Below are positions 24,662 to 33,650 of a stretch of 64,000 bases of DNA, piece by piece. This stretch comes from G963665545 sp963665545 (GTDB lineage: Bacteria; Pseudomonadota; Gammaproteobacteria; Xanthomonadales; SZUA-36): NCBI GenBank assembly GCA_963665545.2, contig CAXXKZ010000004.1, forward strand, positions 1,178,001 to 1,242,000, written 5' to 3'. The position numbers and the translations under genes were made by a program. The notes beneath the pieces were generated by a model. The model worked only from the letters and a program-made list of their open reading frames with translations, was not told the DNA's origin and did not search any database. Every line of letters begins with the position of its first letter. Positions within the stretch are counted from its first letter, which is position 1.

Positions 24662-26526
24662 TAGCGATAGAACCTGGAGTTGTCGCGGCTGACGGCCTCG
24701 AGCAACTCAGGCCTGATTCGCGGCTCGGTGGCAATGCGGTAATTGGAGTCGCGGACGGCGAAACTGCCGTTGGGATAGGTGACCAGGACTTGGTCGGGTT
24801 CCAACACCGCGTAATTGTAGTAACTGCCGACCAATAACCAGTCCCAGTTCTGGGCCGCAAACAGGTTGCTCCCCAGCGCGAAGTCCGAAGGCTCATTACT
24901 GCAGCCCAACAATTCCTTCATCAGGGTCGGCACGACGTCGTAGTGGGAACTGCGGTGGGTGAACACCTGCGCCGGTTTACCGGGCCAGAACAGCACCATG
25001 GGAACCTGCAGTTGGTAGGGGGTGTAGCCGGACCCATGCCCAGACAGGCCGGCCTCAGTTTCTTCGAATTCTTCGCCGTGGTCTGAAGTCAACACAACCA
25101 CCGTGGACTCGAGCAGGCCACGTGAATCCAGATCGGCCATAACCCGTTCAATCAGGCCATCGATATAGAACGCTGACTTGAGGTATTCGCTGTAGCGCGC
25201 GGCCAGGGGATCATCATATTCAGCTTCAAAACCGGCCGGAAAATCCATATCTGGTGGATAGTCCAGTGCATTTGTGGCGTTATAAAATAGAAACTCGAAG
25301 AACGGCGGCTGCGCCTCCGCAGACGACCCAGCGCCCAACGCATTCGCGTCCAGCCATGCGACCCACTCATCGGTCAAAATCGAATCCTTTTGCCACGAAG
25401 GCGCGTCCGCAGGTCCTGTTTCCAGCCTGAGGTCGGGCACATTGGCAAAGGCCGTGCGATCGAGCATGATGGGGCGGTAGAGTGTTGAGCTGGAAAAGAT
25501 GCCCATGCGGTAATTCTGACGCTGCATTTCATCGATCAGGAGACTGGATCGCTGGAGGGACTCAAAGCTGGACCAATACCCCGGTGGCAGACCGTAAAAC
25601 AGGCTGAACACGCCAATGCGTGAGGCATTGCCGCCACTGTAGTGCTGGGCGAACCGTTGACCCCGCGCGGCAGTACGCTGCCAAAGACGTGGGGTGACCC
25701 GCTCATTTAAAACATCGCTGCGCATGGCGTCAGCGAGAATCAAAATCAGATTGTGAGGGCGCCGCTGCGCAAAACCTGAGCATTGCAGTGGATTGAGCGG
25801 ATAGTGCAGCACATGATCCGCGGCGCCTTTCATCCCCCTCGATATGCGTTTTGCCATTTCCCGTTCACGGCTTCTTGTAGGATTGACCAATCCCAGGGCA
25901 GCGAGCTGCTTTTTCGCCGTGAATCCCTTGTAAACCGGCAACTGCTGCCCCACGCTGGTCACCGACACATAATAGGTGGCATCGGCCCAGGCGTAAATTG
26001 ACTGCGACACGATCACGGCCACCACACTCAGGCCCGCCAGCAGTCTGCCGCCCCGGCGCGAACGCCCCATCACCCACAGCCAGGTTCGGTGCGCCAACAA
26101 GGATTCGAACACCAGTGCAATAAAGAAAATGATCGCGGCAAAGGTCCAACTCTGCCAACCCAGGATCTGCATCGTCAGCGCATTGAGATGGAAGCGGCTG
26201 TCAGACCACAACAGGCTATCAAGCACGATCACTGCGATCATCACTGCATAGATCAATACCGCACATGCAGCCACCCGTTTCAGGCCTGGAGCGAACGCCA
26301 CGAGGGGACTGAGCAAAATGAACAGCGGCAGCAACGACTGTAGCACGTGATGCGCGGGGTAGATCAACAGCAGGTAAGCCCACGACAGTGGCGTGCCGCC
26401 GGTGGAAAACCCCCAGAAGTATCGTATCCCGATGAAACCAAGCACCACTGCGTTGGCCATCGCAAACCAACCCAGAAAGCGGAACAGTTGAGCGCGTTGG
26501 ATGCCGTCAGCCATTGCAGTGCTCAA
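24661..26526 (-). CDS. YejM/PbgA-like membrane protein with sulfatase-fold domain (DUF3413)
   Basis: 621 aa. Five hydrophobic segments in the first 200 residues, then a periplasmic alkaline-phosphatase/sulfatase-fold domain: LILILADAMRSDVLNERVTP, HYSGGNASRIGVFSLFYGLP, VVVLTSDHGEEFEETEAGLS and HRSSHYDVVPTLMKELLGC. This order is that of E. coli YejM (PbgA/LapC), which monitors LPS. Related proteins transfer phosphoethanolamine-type groups. In this operon it could sense or modify a phosphonate-bearing lipid; the catalytic nucleophile is not obvious (Ser in GGNAS). It overlaps the TagF-like gene by 20 bp. Confidence 0.85.
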   Translation of the reverse strand: MSTAMADGIQRAQLFRFLGWFAMANAVVLGFIGIRYFWGFSTGGTPLSWAYLLLIYPAHHVLQSLLPLFILLSPLVAFAPGLKRVAACAVLIYAVMIAVIVLDSLLWSDSRFHLNALTMQILGWQSWTFAAIIFFIALVFESLLAHRTWLWVMGRSRRGGRLLAGLSVVAVIVSQSIYAWADATYYVSVTSVGQQLPVYKGFTAKKQLAALGLVNPTRSREREMAKRISRGMKGAADHVLHYPLNPLQCSGFAQRRPHNLILILADAMRSDVLNERVTPRLWQRTAARGQRFAQHYSGGNASRIGVFSLFYGLPPGYWSSFESLQRSSLLIDEMQRQNYRMGIFSSSTLYRPIMLDRTAFANVPDLRLETGPADAPSWQKDSILTDEWVAWLDANALGAGSSAEAQPPFFEFLFYNATNALDYPPDMDFPAGFEAEYDDPLAARYSEYLKSAFYIDGLIERVMADLDSRGLLESTVVVLTSDHGEEFEETEAGLSGHGSGYTPYQLQVPMVLFWPGKPAQVFTHRSSHYDVVPTLMKELLGCSNEPSDFALGSNLFAAQNWDWLLVGSYYNYAVLEPDQVLVTYPNGSFAVRDSNYRIATEPRIRPELLEAVSRDNSRFYR

Positions 26527-27722
26527 GTTTTTGCGCGGCCGCGATGGCGGAAATTTCTGCTGCCCCGTCCGCGACGCTGTGTCCGAGTCGGAAAACCATC
26601 TCTTCGCGCAACGCCCGGACCTCCTCCCTGAACCGACGCGTATTGTCCAGCAGGCGCCGTATGGCCTGTGGCGCTTCCGTCAGGCGGTCCACCGCCAACA
26701 CTTCGCCGAGCTGTCTGCGAATCGAGGCCTCAACCGGCTCCAGACCCAAATCCTTCCAGTTTGGGTTGCGGATGCGTCTGGGCACATCGATAAACAACAC
26801 GGGCTTTTCCAGCCCCATGGCAAATTCCAGTGCCATCGCCGACCAGTCGCTGATCAGGATGTCTGAATCGAGCAGGGACTTAATTTCCCCCATGTCACCG
26901 ATGTAGCTGAAACCCGGCTGGCCCTCGAAACGCCCTGAGGCCGGCAATGACTTCAGGCGATTGCCAGGTACTTTGATAATGAGGCCGCATCACCACCCGC
27001 AAGCCCGCCTCCAGAAGCACCCTGATCAGAGTCTCACCGCAGCAGTTGAAGATGGAGTCTTCTCCCCATGTCGGGGCAATCAGGACCGAGGGCGGGGCAA
27101 CGCGCCCGGCAGTTGCGGAATTGTTTGTTGCTGACAGGGGCAAGGCGCTGCCGGTTTGGCCCAGTGATATGACCTCCTCGAGACGCGGATGACCGTAGTC
27201 AAACAAGCGCTTTTGCGGCAATTTCTTGAGCGCTTCGCGACGCCTGATTTCCTCGACCTGGTGGCGGCAGGCACAAAACAGGGTGTCATAGTGATCGAAC
27301 GAATTTTCGTTATCGACCATGTGGGTGCTGCCCATGCTGTGAAACAGATAGATGTAATGCACCGGGTGCAAAGATCGTTTCAATTGCAGGTTGTGCAGGT
27401 CCATCATTGTCAGCACAAACACGTTGGCATGGTTGACCTGGAAAAAAACAGTCAAAAACCAGCCGGCGGGAATATGCAGGGCGAGGAAATACTCGTGGCG
27501 GCGACCCAGGCCCGGATCACCGGGATCAGATGTGACATAACAGACTCGCTCGCCGTGCACTGTATTCAATTGTTCAATCAAGCCGGAAAAGTGATGCCAG
27601 TCCTGACCGGACTCAGAGTAGACCACGATATGCTGCCACTTTGATGGCAGTTTGCTGAACCGCCGCCAGCCTCTCCAACCGGTCAGGAGCGACATGGCGC
27701 CAGCAGGTCCAGGGCCCAACAA
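26507..27722 (-). CDS. CDP-glycerol glycerophosphotransferase (TagF)-like protein, one-base frameshift
   Basis: Two frames together make one protein of about 404 aa. Part 1 (27722 to about 26936) has KWQHIVVYSESGQDWHHFSG, HPVHYIYLFHSMGSTHMV and the donor-site FDYGHPRLEEVI and VLIAPTWGEDSIFNCCGETL. Part 2 has SYIGDMGEIKSLLDSDILIS, DWSAMALEFAMGLEKPVLFI and DVPRRIRNPNW. Dropping one G of GGG (plus-strand CCC 26933-26935) gives GLRRFEGQPGFSYIG, continuous with the family. Relatives transfer phospho-alcohols from CDP-linked donors; here a CMP-phosphonate donor is a plausible alternative. Either a consensus error or a recent mutation. Confidence 0.78.
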
Positions 27723-27736
27723 CCGGGGCCGGAAGA

Positions 27737-27808
27737 GGGGTCAGAGTAAAAGTTCTGAAGCCGTGTGGACCGCTGCATCATTGCTCAGAGAGAAATTACC
27801 CTGACCCC
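27737..27808. repeat. REP-like inverted repeat between the TagF-like gene and the small membrane protein
   Basis: GGGGTCAGAGTAA (27737-27749) and TTACCCTGACCCC (27796-27808) are inverted repeats with one mismatch over 13 bp. The right arm contains the stop codon of the small membrane protein and merges with the 15-bp tandem array beside it. The GGGGTCAGAGTAAA motif is a widespread short repeat in gammaproteobacterial intergenic DNA. Confidence 0.55.
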
Positions 27809-28131
27809 TTTTCGACTGACCCCTTTTCGACTGACCCCTTTTCGACTGACCGATTTGCGACGCTGGCGGCCTCTCCGGCCGGCTCCCGATCCGCATCTCC
27901 CGCAGTCTGTCCGGAACCGGCTGATTGATCCGAACGAAAAAAAGCCCTGATCCGATACCAGTAGGTTTTGATGGCCAGGGCCGCAGATGCAAGCAGGCCA
28001 ACCACGGCCGAAATGATCATGCCGCTGGTGCTGGGGTCCAGGTAGGCAGAGGCTGTCGGCGAAGCCAGCGTCATGGCGCTGGCGACAAACAAAACGCTTG
28101 GTTTGGGCGCATTCTTCAATGGCATGAGCAA
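27796..28131 (-). CDS. Small one-span membrane protein with C-terminal VEKGS repeats
   Basis: 111 aa. Signal-like start (SVLFVASAMTLASPTASA), then the compact motif YLDPSTSGMIISAVVGLLAS running into a membrane helix and a basic end (YWYRIRAFFR). A YLDPGTGSM-type motif is common in small proteins of polysaccharide gene clusters. The tail is low complexity and ends in three VEKGS units encoded by a 15-bp tandem repeat, apparently added by slippage of the intergenic repeat into the gene. Function unknown. Confidence 0.65.
   Translation of the reverse strand: MLMPLKNAPKPSVLFVASAMTLASPTASAYLDPSTSGMIISAVVGLLASAALAIKTYWYRIRAFFRSDQSAGSGQTAGDADREPAGEAASVANRSVEKGSVEKGSVEKGSG
27801..27860. repeat. 15-bp tandem repeat, three perfect copies and one degenerate
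   Basis: CTGACCCCTTTTCGA at 27801-27815, 27816-27830 and 27831-27845, then CTGACCGATTTGCGA at 27846-27860. The period is a multiple of three, so the array stays in frame and encodes repeated VEKGS/NRSVEKG residues at the end of the small membrane protein. Confidence 0.9.
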
Positions 28132-28143
28132 ATCCAGTGCTGT

Positions 28144-28191
28144 AGGTCAGGTGCACTTTGGACCAGGTGCACTTCAGGTCAGGTGCATTTT
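28144..28191. repeat. 16-bp tandem repeat, three copies
   Basis: AGGTCAGGTGCACTTT (28144-28159), GGACCAGGTGCACTTC (28160-28175), AGGTCAGGTGCATTTT (28176-28191). The last unit overlaps the TAA stop of the AEP transaminase gene (28190-28192). The array fills the 58-bp space before the small membrane protein. Confidence 0.9.
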
Positions 28192-29281
28192 ACTGAAAAA
28201 CACTCGCCAACGCGCTTTCCAGCCGCTGCAAGTCATAGTCGCTGATATCGCCCATGGTCGAAATGCGAAACATTCGGCCCATCAGCCCGCCCTGCCCGGC
28301 GTAGATTATAAAACCCCGCTGCTTCATTCCATCGTGCACGGCCTCGTAGCTCATTCCTGCAGGTAAATGGTAGGCACGCAGCACGCTGGATGAATCGGCC
28401 GCCGGCAAAAACGGTTCAACGCCTGCCACCGACAGGGCTCTGGCAACGGCAGTTGCCAGCCTGGTGTAGCGCGCATGCCTGGCCTTCCAGCCTCCGTCGC
28501 GCTTCATTTCAGCCAACGCCTGACGCAGCGCCAACAGGCCATTGACCGCCGGCGTAAATGGCGTGGATTGCCGCTCCTGGTGCCCGGACCACAGCTTCAA
28601 GTCCAGGTAAAGGCTCCGCGGTGGTTCCGCGCTGCTTTTCAAAGTGATCCTTTTAGCCAGGACAAAACACAGGCCCGGAATGCCATGCAGGCATTTGTTG
28701 GCGGTCACCGCACAAGCAACCAGTGCGGACGATTCAAAGGGAATGGACTCCGCGCCAAAACTGGAAACGGTATCCAATAACAGCTTCACGCCCTGCTCCT
28801 GGCACAGATTCGCCAACGCCGACACCGGGTTCAAACGTCCGGTTGTGGTTTCGTGATGCACCGCTGCAACATGTGAAAATGTCGCACCCCTCGATTCTGC
28901 GCGGGTCAAAGCGTCACGGACGGAATCCAGATTCCAGGCATCCAGCCAGTCAAACTTTACCGAATCGAACGCGATGCCATGAATCTGTGCGATGCGCGTG
29001 AGGCGCTCGCCGTAGACACCGTTTTCCAGGACCAGCAGCCGCCCACTGCGCGGCACCAACGAAGCGATCATGGCCTCCAGCGCAGTTGTACCCGAGCCGC
29101 CCAACAGCACCGCTGACCATTCATCAGGCGCACACCCGTATAGCGCTGTCAATGCGGCGCGCACTTCGTCCTGGAGCTCGAAAAATTCGCTCTCACGGTG
29201 GCACAAGTCTTCACTCACCGCCGCGCGCCTGACGCCTTCGCTGAGGCTTACCGGTCCCGGATTCAGCAGCAGCGCTCTCAT
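28190..29281 (-). CDS. phnW: 2-aminoethylphosphonate:pyruvate transaminase-like class V aminotransferase
   Basis: 363 aa from the ATG at 29281 (MRALLLNPGPVSLSEGVRRA), overlapping the methyltransferase stop as ATGA. The frame is open further upstream but does not resemble the family there. PLP-enzyme blocks: LLGGSGTTALEAMIASLVPR, HHETTTGRLNPV, LLLDTVSSFGAESIPF and the PLP-lysine segment TANKCLHGIPGLCFVLAK. In biosynthetic direction it converts phosphonoacetaldehyde to 2-aminoethylphosphonate (AEP). Neighbouring PEP mutase and phosphonopyruvate decarboxylase genes make that direction likely here. Confidence 0.87.
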   Translation of the reverse strand: MRALLLNPGPVSLSEGVRRAAVSEDLCHRESEFFELQDEVRAALTALYGCAPDEWSAVLLGGSGTTALEAMIASLVPRSGRLLVLENGVYGERLTRIAQIHGIAFDSVKFDWLDAWNLDSVRDALTRAESRGATFSHVAAVHHETTTGRLNPVSALANLCQEQGVKLLLDTVSSFGAESIPFESSALVACAVTANKCLHGIPGLCFVLAKRITLKSSAEPPRSLYLDLKLWSGHQERQSTPFTPAVNGLLALRQALAEMKRDGGWKARHARYTRLATAVARALSVAGVEPFLPAADSSSVLRAYHLPAGMSYEAVHDGMKQRGFIIYAGQGGLMGRMFRISTMGDISDYDLQRLESALASVFQ

Positions 29282-29877
29282 GGGCTTGCCTGGTACCACA
29301 ACAGCACGGCGCAGCCCAGCAGGTAGATGGAAATGATCAATTCGCCATTGCGGACCAGCGATTGCCGCATGTTCCAGCGGGCATCCCTGTCGGGTGTCCA
29401 GGCCAGCCGGTTGGGGATCATCGCCGCTGTGTCGGCGCTCCAGCTTCGCCATTCGTCGCCAAATATTTTTTCCAGCTTGGCATCTTCGTAAGCGATCGCC
29501 GGGGGATAATAAAAGAGAAAAAACAGCACAAAAATAATGACGAACACCCAGTTCGCGCAGGCCAGCGTAAAGCCGGCCATGATGACGAAATTTCCCAGGT
29601 AAAGCGGGTGGCGCACCAGTGAATACGCCCCGGATGTCGCCAGGCGGGTGTTCTTGTAAATCACCCCGGCGGCGTAAATGCGCCATGCTTGACCCGCGCA
29701 GGCAAGCAGCAGTCCGGCAATGACGCGCCAGACCCCCGCAGGTTCGATGACGAATCCACAGATCAACAGCAGCAATAAGCCAATGCCCTGCCGGGATGCC
29801 TCATGGTAGCGAAGCATGTCAATGACGCCGGCCAGTCCCGTGCTGTCGGTTGCTCTGCGGGATCTCGTGACGCTCAC
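29278..29877 (-). CDS. Membrane methyltransferase of the ICMT/PEMT type
   Basis: 199 aa with four or five hydrophobic segments and the family motifs SGAYSLVRHPLYLGNFVIMA, FFLFYYPPAIAYEDAKLEKI and FGDEWRSW. Relatives methylate isoprenylcysteine carboxyl groups or phosphatidylethanolamine amines with S-adenosylmethionine. Between phnW and the decarboxylase gene (ATGA overlaps on both sides) a role in N-methylating an AEP head group or an AEP lipid is a reasonable guess. Confidence 0.8.
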   Translation of the reverse strand: MSVTRSRRATDSTGLAGVIDMLRYHEASRQGIGLLLLLICGFVIEPAGVWRVIAGLLLACAGQAWRIYAAGVIYKNTRLATSGAYSLVRHPLYLGNFVIMAGFTLACANWVFVIIFVLFFLFYYPPAIAYEDAKLEKIFGDEWRSWSADTAAMIPNRLAWTPDRDARWNMRQSLVRNGELIISIYLLGCAVLLWYQASP

Positions 29878-31034
29878 AAGCCGGCCCAGGGCGCAGTGGC
29901 GCCAAGCGCGGCCATAAATCGTTGTTTCACCTGTGGCGGCGACAACTCCGGACGTGGCAGGTCGGTCACCACAGCCTGCCTGATCCTGACGTGCTGCATG
30001 ACAGGCCCGCGACTGATTTGCAGCATGGCTGTCACTTGCTTTTCAGATGTCACTTCATCCATTTCCCGATAACCACAGGCGGACGCCACAGCAGCGAAGC
30101 TGATTGCAGCACTCACGGTGGATTGACCACCGGTCGATTCATGTACGCCATTATCCAGCAAAACGTGGTGGAAGTTATCTCCGCCATAGGCGCCGATCGT
30201 CGCCAGGTTGCCCATACGCATCAAGACGGCACCATCGCCATCTGCGACAAAAATGCGGCGCTCCGGCAGGCAACGGGACAGGCCCAGCCCCAAGGCAGAC
30301 GCACAACCCATCGAGCCCACCATGTAGAACTGGTTGTCGCGATCTTCGAGTGCATAGAGCTCGCGTCCGGTGTAACCGGTCGATGCGACGACAAGCGATT
30401 GATCCAGAGGAGAATGGGCTTGCACGATTTCCAACACTTGCCGCCGGGTAAGCACGGGGTCCTGCGCTTCGGAGCGGTCGGCAAACCGGCCGGCCCGAGG
30501 CTGCACGGCGCTGCGACGATCGCGAAATTCGGTGGTTTGAACCGAGCCTTTGCGCATCACGAGCGCGTAGGGCAGACCGGTTTTGTCCATTTGCCACGAT
30601 GCCACAGTCAGGGCGCCTTCCACGTCCAGCGCGGTGCGCGGAAAATAAGCCCAGGGAATCTGTAGTTCATCCAGGATGCGGGTGGTAATCTGACCCATCA
30701 GTTCGTGCTGAGGCTCATCCGGCAGGCCAGGCTCACCCCTCAGGGTAACAATCAGCAGCACCGGAATACGGAACACCCAGTTCAGCGAACTCAGCGGACT
30801 CACCGCATTGCCCAGACCCGAATTTTGCATCATGACAACGCTACGTCTTCCCGCCAGCGCCGCTCCGCTGGCAATGGCAACGGCGTCACCCTCGTTGGCC
30901 GCGCCAATGTAGTCCAGTTCCGGGTCGTCAATTATGCTGTTGATAAACGGCGTCAGAAACGAGCAAGGCACACCCGACCAGATGCTAAAACCGGCGGCCC
31001 TCGCAGGTTCGATGAAATCCCGCGCTTCTATCAT
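29874..31034 (-). CDS. aepY: Phosphonopyruvate decarboxylase
   Basis: A 386-aa thiamine-diphosphate enzyme. N-terminal domain: GFSIWSGVPCSFLTPFINSI, then ANEGDAVAIASGAALAGRRS with the catalytic Glu, and MMQNSGLGNAVSPLSSLNWV. C-terminal ThDP site: FVADGDGAVLMRMGNLATIG, with GDG and the downstream Asn in HVLLDNGVHESTGGQ. It converts phosphonopyruvate to phosphonoacetaldehyde and CO2, the step that makes the unfavourable PEP mutase reaction irreversible. It starts 6 bp after the mutase gene. Confidence 0.93.
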   Translation of the reverse strand: MIEARDFIEPARAAGFSIWSGVPCSFLTPFINSIIDDPELDYIGAANEGDAVAIASGAALAGRRSVVMMQNSGLGNAVSPLSSLNWVFRIPVLLIVTLRGEPGLPDEPQHELMGQITTRILDELQIPWAYFPRTALDVEGALTVASWQMDKTGLPYALVMRKGSVQTTEFRDRRSAVQPRAGRFADRSEAQDPVLTRRQVLEIVQAHSPLDQSLVVASTGYTGRELYALEDRDNQFYMVGSMGCASALGLGLSRCLPERRIFVADGDGAVLMRMGNLATIGAYGGDNFHHVLLDNGVHESTGGQSTVSAAISFAAVASACGYREMDEVTSEKQVTAMLQISRGPVMQHVRIRQAVVTDLPRPELSPPQVKQRFMAALGATAPWAGL

Positions 31035-31040
31035 GCCGGG

Positions 31041-32669
31041 TCAGTCTCCCTGACTCTGGGCAAATTCACCCGCCTGTTGCAAATCTTCGAGGTTGTTGAT
31101 GTCCATCCAGTGGCCGGAGATGTAGAGCACCTGCGGTGGCACACCGTCGGCGACCAATTGGTTCAGGAGATCGGCGATGGTCAGCGAACGGTAGTCCTCT
31201 GCCTGCCTGAGCTTGTCCAGGGCCGCGCGCAGTTGCATGCCGCCCTCATTGCTGATCCGTAACATGTCAATCCAGCGCCCATCCGGCGCCCTGCCCTGCC
31301 ACTCACTCGCCGCGCTAACCTGCTCGAGCGTCACTTTTTGTTGATACATTGCACGGTCATCAGCACCAGAGCACCACGCCAGATCAGTATTGTTTCCTCG
31401 CGCCTTGTCCAGGGGCGATGAATCAATCACGACCAACAACGGGGCATCCCAATCCTGCAGATTGTTCAGGATGTAGCGCCGAAACAGAAGATCTCCATAG
31501 ATGATAACCGTGTCTGACTGAATTGCGTCCAGCGCGCAATCCAGCGAGGTCAGCTCATTGCTGTGCGCCCAGTCGTCGTTCATCACTACCCTGGCGCCCT
31601 GCACCTGTACAGCATCAGCGCAATACCCGGCGACCACCGTGATTTCGTTGATTCCCTGAGACTTGAATTTGTCCACCAAACGGCGCAAGACCGTCTTGCC
31701 GGCAACCTGAATCATGACCTTTGGTTTGTCCCCTGTCAGGCTCTCGAGCCCGCTGCCACGACTGGCGGCCAGAATGACGGCAGAGGCATCCGGCCGCTCA
31801 TTGCGTGCATAGCGGCGTTCTGCCTGAAGCAATTCATCGGCACCTTGCAGCCTGAAGATTTCTGAAACCGCGGCGACCTGGCCTTCCACTTCTATCAGGG
31901 ACTGTGTGTTTTGAATAGTTTGCGCGGTGGACTGCATCGCGGCGATGGCCGAGCGAATCAGGTGGTTGGCCCAGATGACTAGGCTGATGCGATGTTCATG
32001 AAACACCTCGGTCGGCGTTGAATAATACTTGGTCGGTACCACGACCAGGGGGCAGCGGTTTTCCCACTCACGGGCAAAGGCGAGCACTTCCTCAGGCTGG
32101 GACTGCTTGCTGTGGATCAATACGGCATCAGCGCCAGCTTCGCGATAGGCCTCTGCACGCCTCAGCGCCTCATCCAGGCCCCAGCCGGCGATCAGGGCTT
32201 CGACCCGGGCGACAATGCAGAAATCATCGTCAGTTTGTGCATCCTTTCCGGCCTGAATTTTGCCGCAGAATGTGTCAATCTCCTCGAGTGGCTGCCCCTC
32301 ACCCTGTATGAAACTGTTGGTTTTGGGAAACAGCTTGTCTTCGATGCAAACGCCGGCAATATCGCGCTGCTCCAATTTCTGCACCAGCCGGCGCATATTA
32401 TTGAAGTCGCCATAGCCGGTGTCACCATCGAGCAGTACCGGGATGGATGTCGCATCGGCCATGAATTCCAGCGTGTCCACGACCTGGGTCCAGCTCAGTT
32501 CATTATTGTCCCGCACCGCATGCTGTGCCGACAACGCCAGACCCGAAGCCCAGATGCCTTTAAACCCCGCTTCTTCCACAATTTTGGCGGACAGGCCGTT
32601 ATGCGCTTCCAGCAGGAACTCGGTATCGCCCGAGAGCAACATCTGTCTGAGCTGGGAAGTCTTCTTCAT
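31041..32669 (-). CDS. aepX: Phosphoenolpyruvate mutase fused to a nucleotidyltransferase
   Basis: 542 aa. The N-terminal domain (about 1-290) is PEP mutase: GIWASGLALSAQHAVRDNNE, LLDGDTGYGDFNN and the diagnostic IEDKLFPKTNSF (EDKxxPKxNS separates the mutase from isocitrate-lyase relatives). It makes phosphonopyruvate from PEP. The C-terminal domain (about 295-542) is a NTP transferase: VILAASRGSGLESLTGDKPK, VVAGYCADAVQV and NGD-type IIYGDLLFRRYIL. Mutase-cytidylyltransferase fusions occur in pathways that activate AEP as CMP-AEP (PntC-type). The glycine-rich loop is a variant (LAASRGSGL). It is first in the core aepX-aepY-phnW set. Confidence 0.92.
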   Translation of the reverse strand: MKKTSQLRQMLLSGDTEFLLEAHNGLSAKIVEEAGFKGIWASGLALSAQHAVRDNNELSWTQVVDTLEFMADATSIPVLLDGDTGYGDFNNMRRLVQKLEQRDIAGVCIEDKLFPKTNSFIQGEGQPLEEIDTFCGKIQAGKDAQTDDDFCIVARVEALIAGWGLDEALRRAEAYREAGADAVLIHSKQSQPEEVLAFAREWENRCPLVVVPTKYYSTPTEVFHEHRISLVIWANHLIRSAIAAMQSTAQTIQNTQSLIEVEGQVAAVSEIFRLQGADELLQAERRYARNERPDASAVILAASRGSGLESLTGDKPKVMIQVAGKTVLRRLVDKFKSQGINEITVVAGYCADAVQVQGARVVMNDDWAHSNELTSLDCALDAIQSDTVIIYGDLLFRRYILNNLQDWDAPLLVVIDSSPLDKARGNNTDLAWCSGADDRAMYQQKVTLEQVSAASEWQGRAPDGRWIDMLRISNEGGMQLRAALDKLRQAEDYRSLTIADLLNQLVADGVPPQVLYISGHWMDINNLEDLQQAGEFAQSQGD

Positions 32670-32709
32670 CGGCCTGTGGTCACTCCTGCGCTAGTTCCTG
32701 CATACGTTC

Positions 32710-32779
32710 GCAATCAGTACCAAGCATTCAGTACCCGGCAATCAATACCCGGCAATCAATACCCAGCAATCAATACCCG
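32710..32779. repeat. 14-bp tandem repeat, five copies
   Basis: Units start at 32710, 32724, 32738, 32752 and 32766. The consensus is GCAATCAATACCCG; the first two units are diverged (GCAATCAGTACCAA, GCATTCAGTACCCG). The last unit overlaps the stop codon of the NTP transferase gene (32770-32772). The array fills most of the 100-bp gap before aepX. Confidence 0.92.
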
Positions 32780-33531
32780 GGGTAGTCCTCACGGATGGCG
32801 GGCAGAATAACATCTTCGGCATGACGCACATCGGCCGGGAAGTCAATTTCAATCCACGGCAGGCCGGTCACATCTTCAAAGGCAAATGCGGCAGGATCGG
32901 ACAGCAACACCGTACGCAGTACTTCTTCATGCGGTGCATCCTGCAAGCCTTCTGCTTCGAAGCGCACGCACGCCTGCGCGATTGCGTCCGCAACCCGACC
33001 TCCGAAGCGAAAAAAGCCCACTGACTCGCCGATGAGGTTAAATTCGAGGTCATCGGGCATCTGCTTGCGAAACTCCACAATCAATCCACCGCTGAAGGCG
33101 ATTTTGACCGGCTCTTCTCCGGGCTCGAATTCGCGGTCCAGTAAAACGCAGTTTTCGGCCTGGCCGGAAAACAGTCGCTGCAGAATCTGGGGGTGATACA
33201 ACACATCTGCATCCATGATCACCACCGGCCCGCCTTCGGTCAGCGCGTCGCGGGCGGCCAGCAGACTAATCACGCTGCCCTGATCAAAGCGGGGGTTGAA
33301 GTGAAAGGCAACGGGCGGGCGCTCAGACAACTCGCCGACGTGATCAATCACGCGGTCGGCTTCATATCCAATCACCAGGTCCACCTGCTTTACATCCACG
33401 GCCGCCAATTGCGCCAGATGGCGGGCGAGCAGTGTCGTGCCACCGATCTCAAGCAAGCACTTGGGTCGGTCATCAGGGTTGGATTTCTCCAATCGTGAGC
33501 CTCGCCCGGCGGCCAGTATGACTGCCTTCAT
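32770..33531 (-). CDS. Sugar/choline-phosphate-type nucleotidyltransferase
   Basis: 253 aa, NTP_transferase fold: MKAVILAAGRGSRLEKSNPD, DRPKCLLEIGGTTLLARHLA, VIMDADVLYHPQILQRL (metal-binding Asp) and WIEIDFPADVRHAEDVILPA near the end. Relatives (phosphocholine cytidylyltransferase LicC, PntC) couple CTP to a phospho-alcohol or phosphonate. It heads the operon, so CMP-AEP formation or activation of a second group are both possible; two nucleotidyltransferase domains exist in this operon. Confidence 0.85.
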   Translation of the reverse strand: MKAVILAAGRGSRLEKSNPDDRPKCLLEIGGTTLLARHLAQLAAVDVKQVDLVIGYEADRVIDHVGELSERPPVAFHFNPRFDQGSVISLLAARDALTEGGPVVIMDADVLYHPQILQRLFSGQAENCVLLDREFEPGEEPVKIAFSGGLIVEFRKQMPDDLEFNLIGESVGFFRFGGRVADAIAQACVRFEAEGLQDAPHEEVLRTVLLSDPAAFAFEDVTGLPWIEIDFPADVRHAEDVILPAIREDYPGY

Positions 33532-33650
33532 CCGGATAGGCCCAAGTGCAACCCAAGGAAATCATCCAACCCCGGAATAATCAATTGTTTAACCAGCGTA
33601 TTTACCATCATTCAGTCCGCCTTCACACAATATGCGCTGCTAGCAGTGAT

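Noticed and set aside
27741..28001. A minus-strand frame with repeated GQSKR units
   Set aside because: It is the 15-bp tandem repeat read out of phase and overlaps the small membrane protein gene in another frame.
32710..32779. CRISPR-like array
   Set aside because: The 14-bp units follow each other without spacers, and no cas genes are present. It is a minisatellite. The same holds for the arrays at 27801-27860 and 28144-28191.
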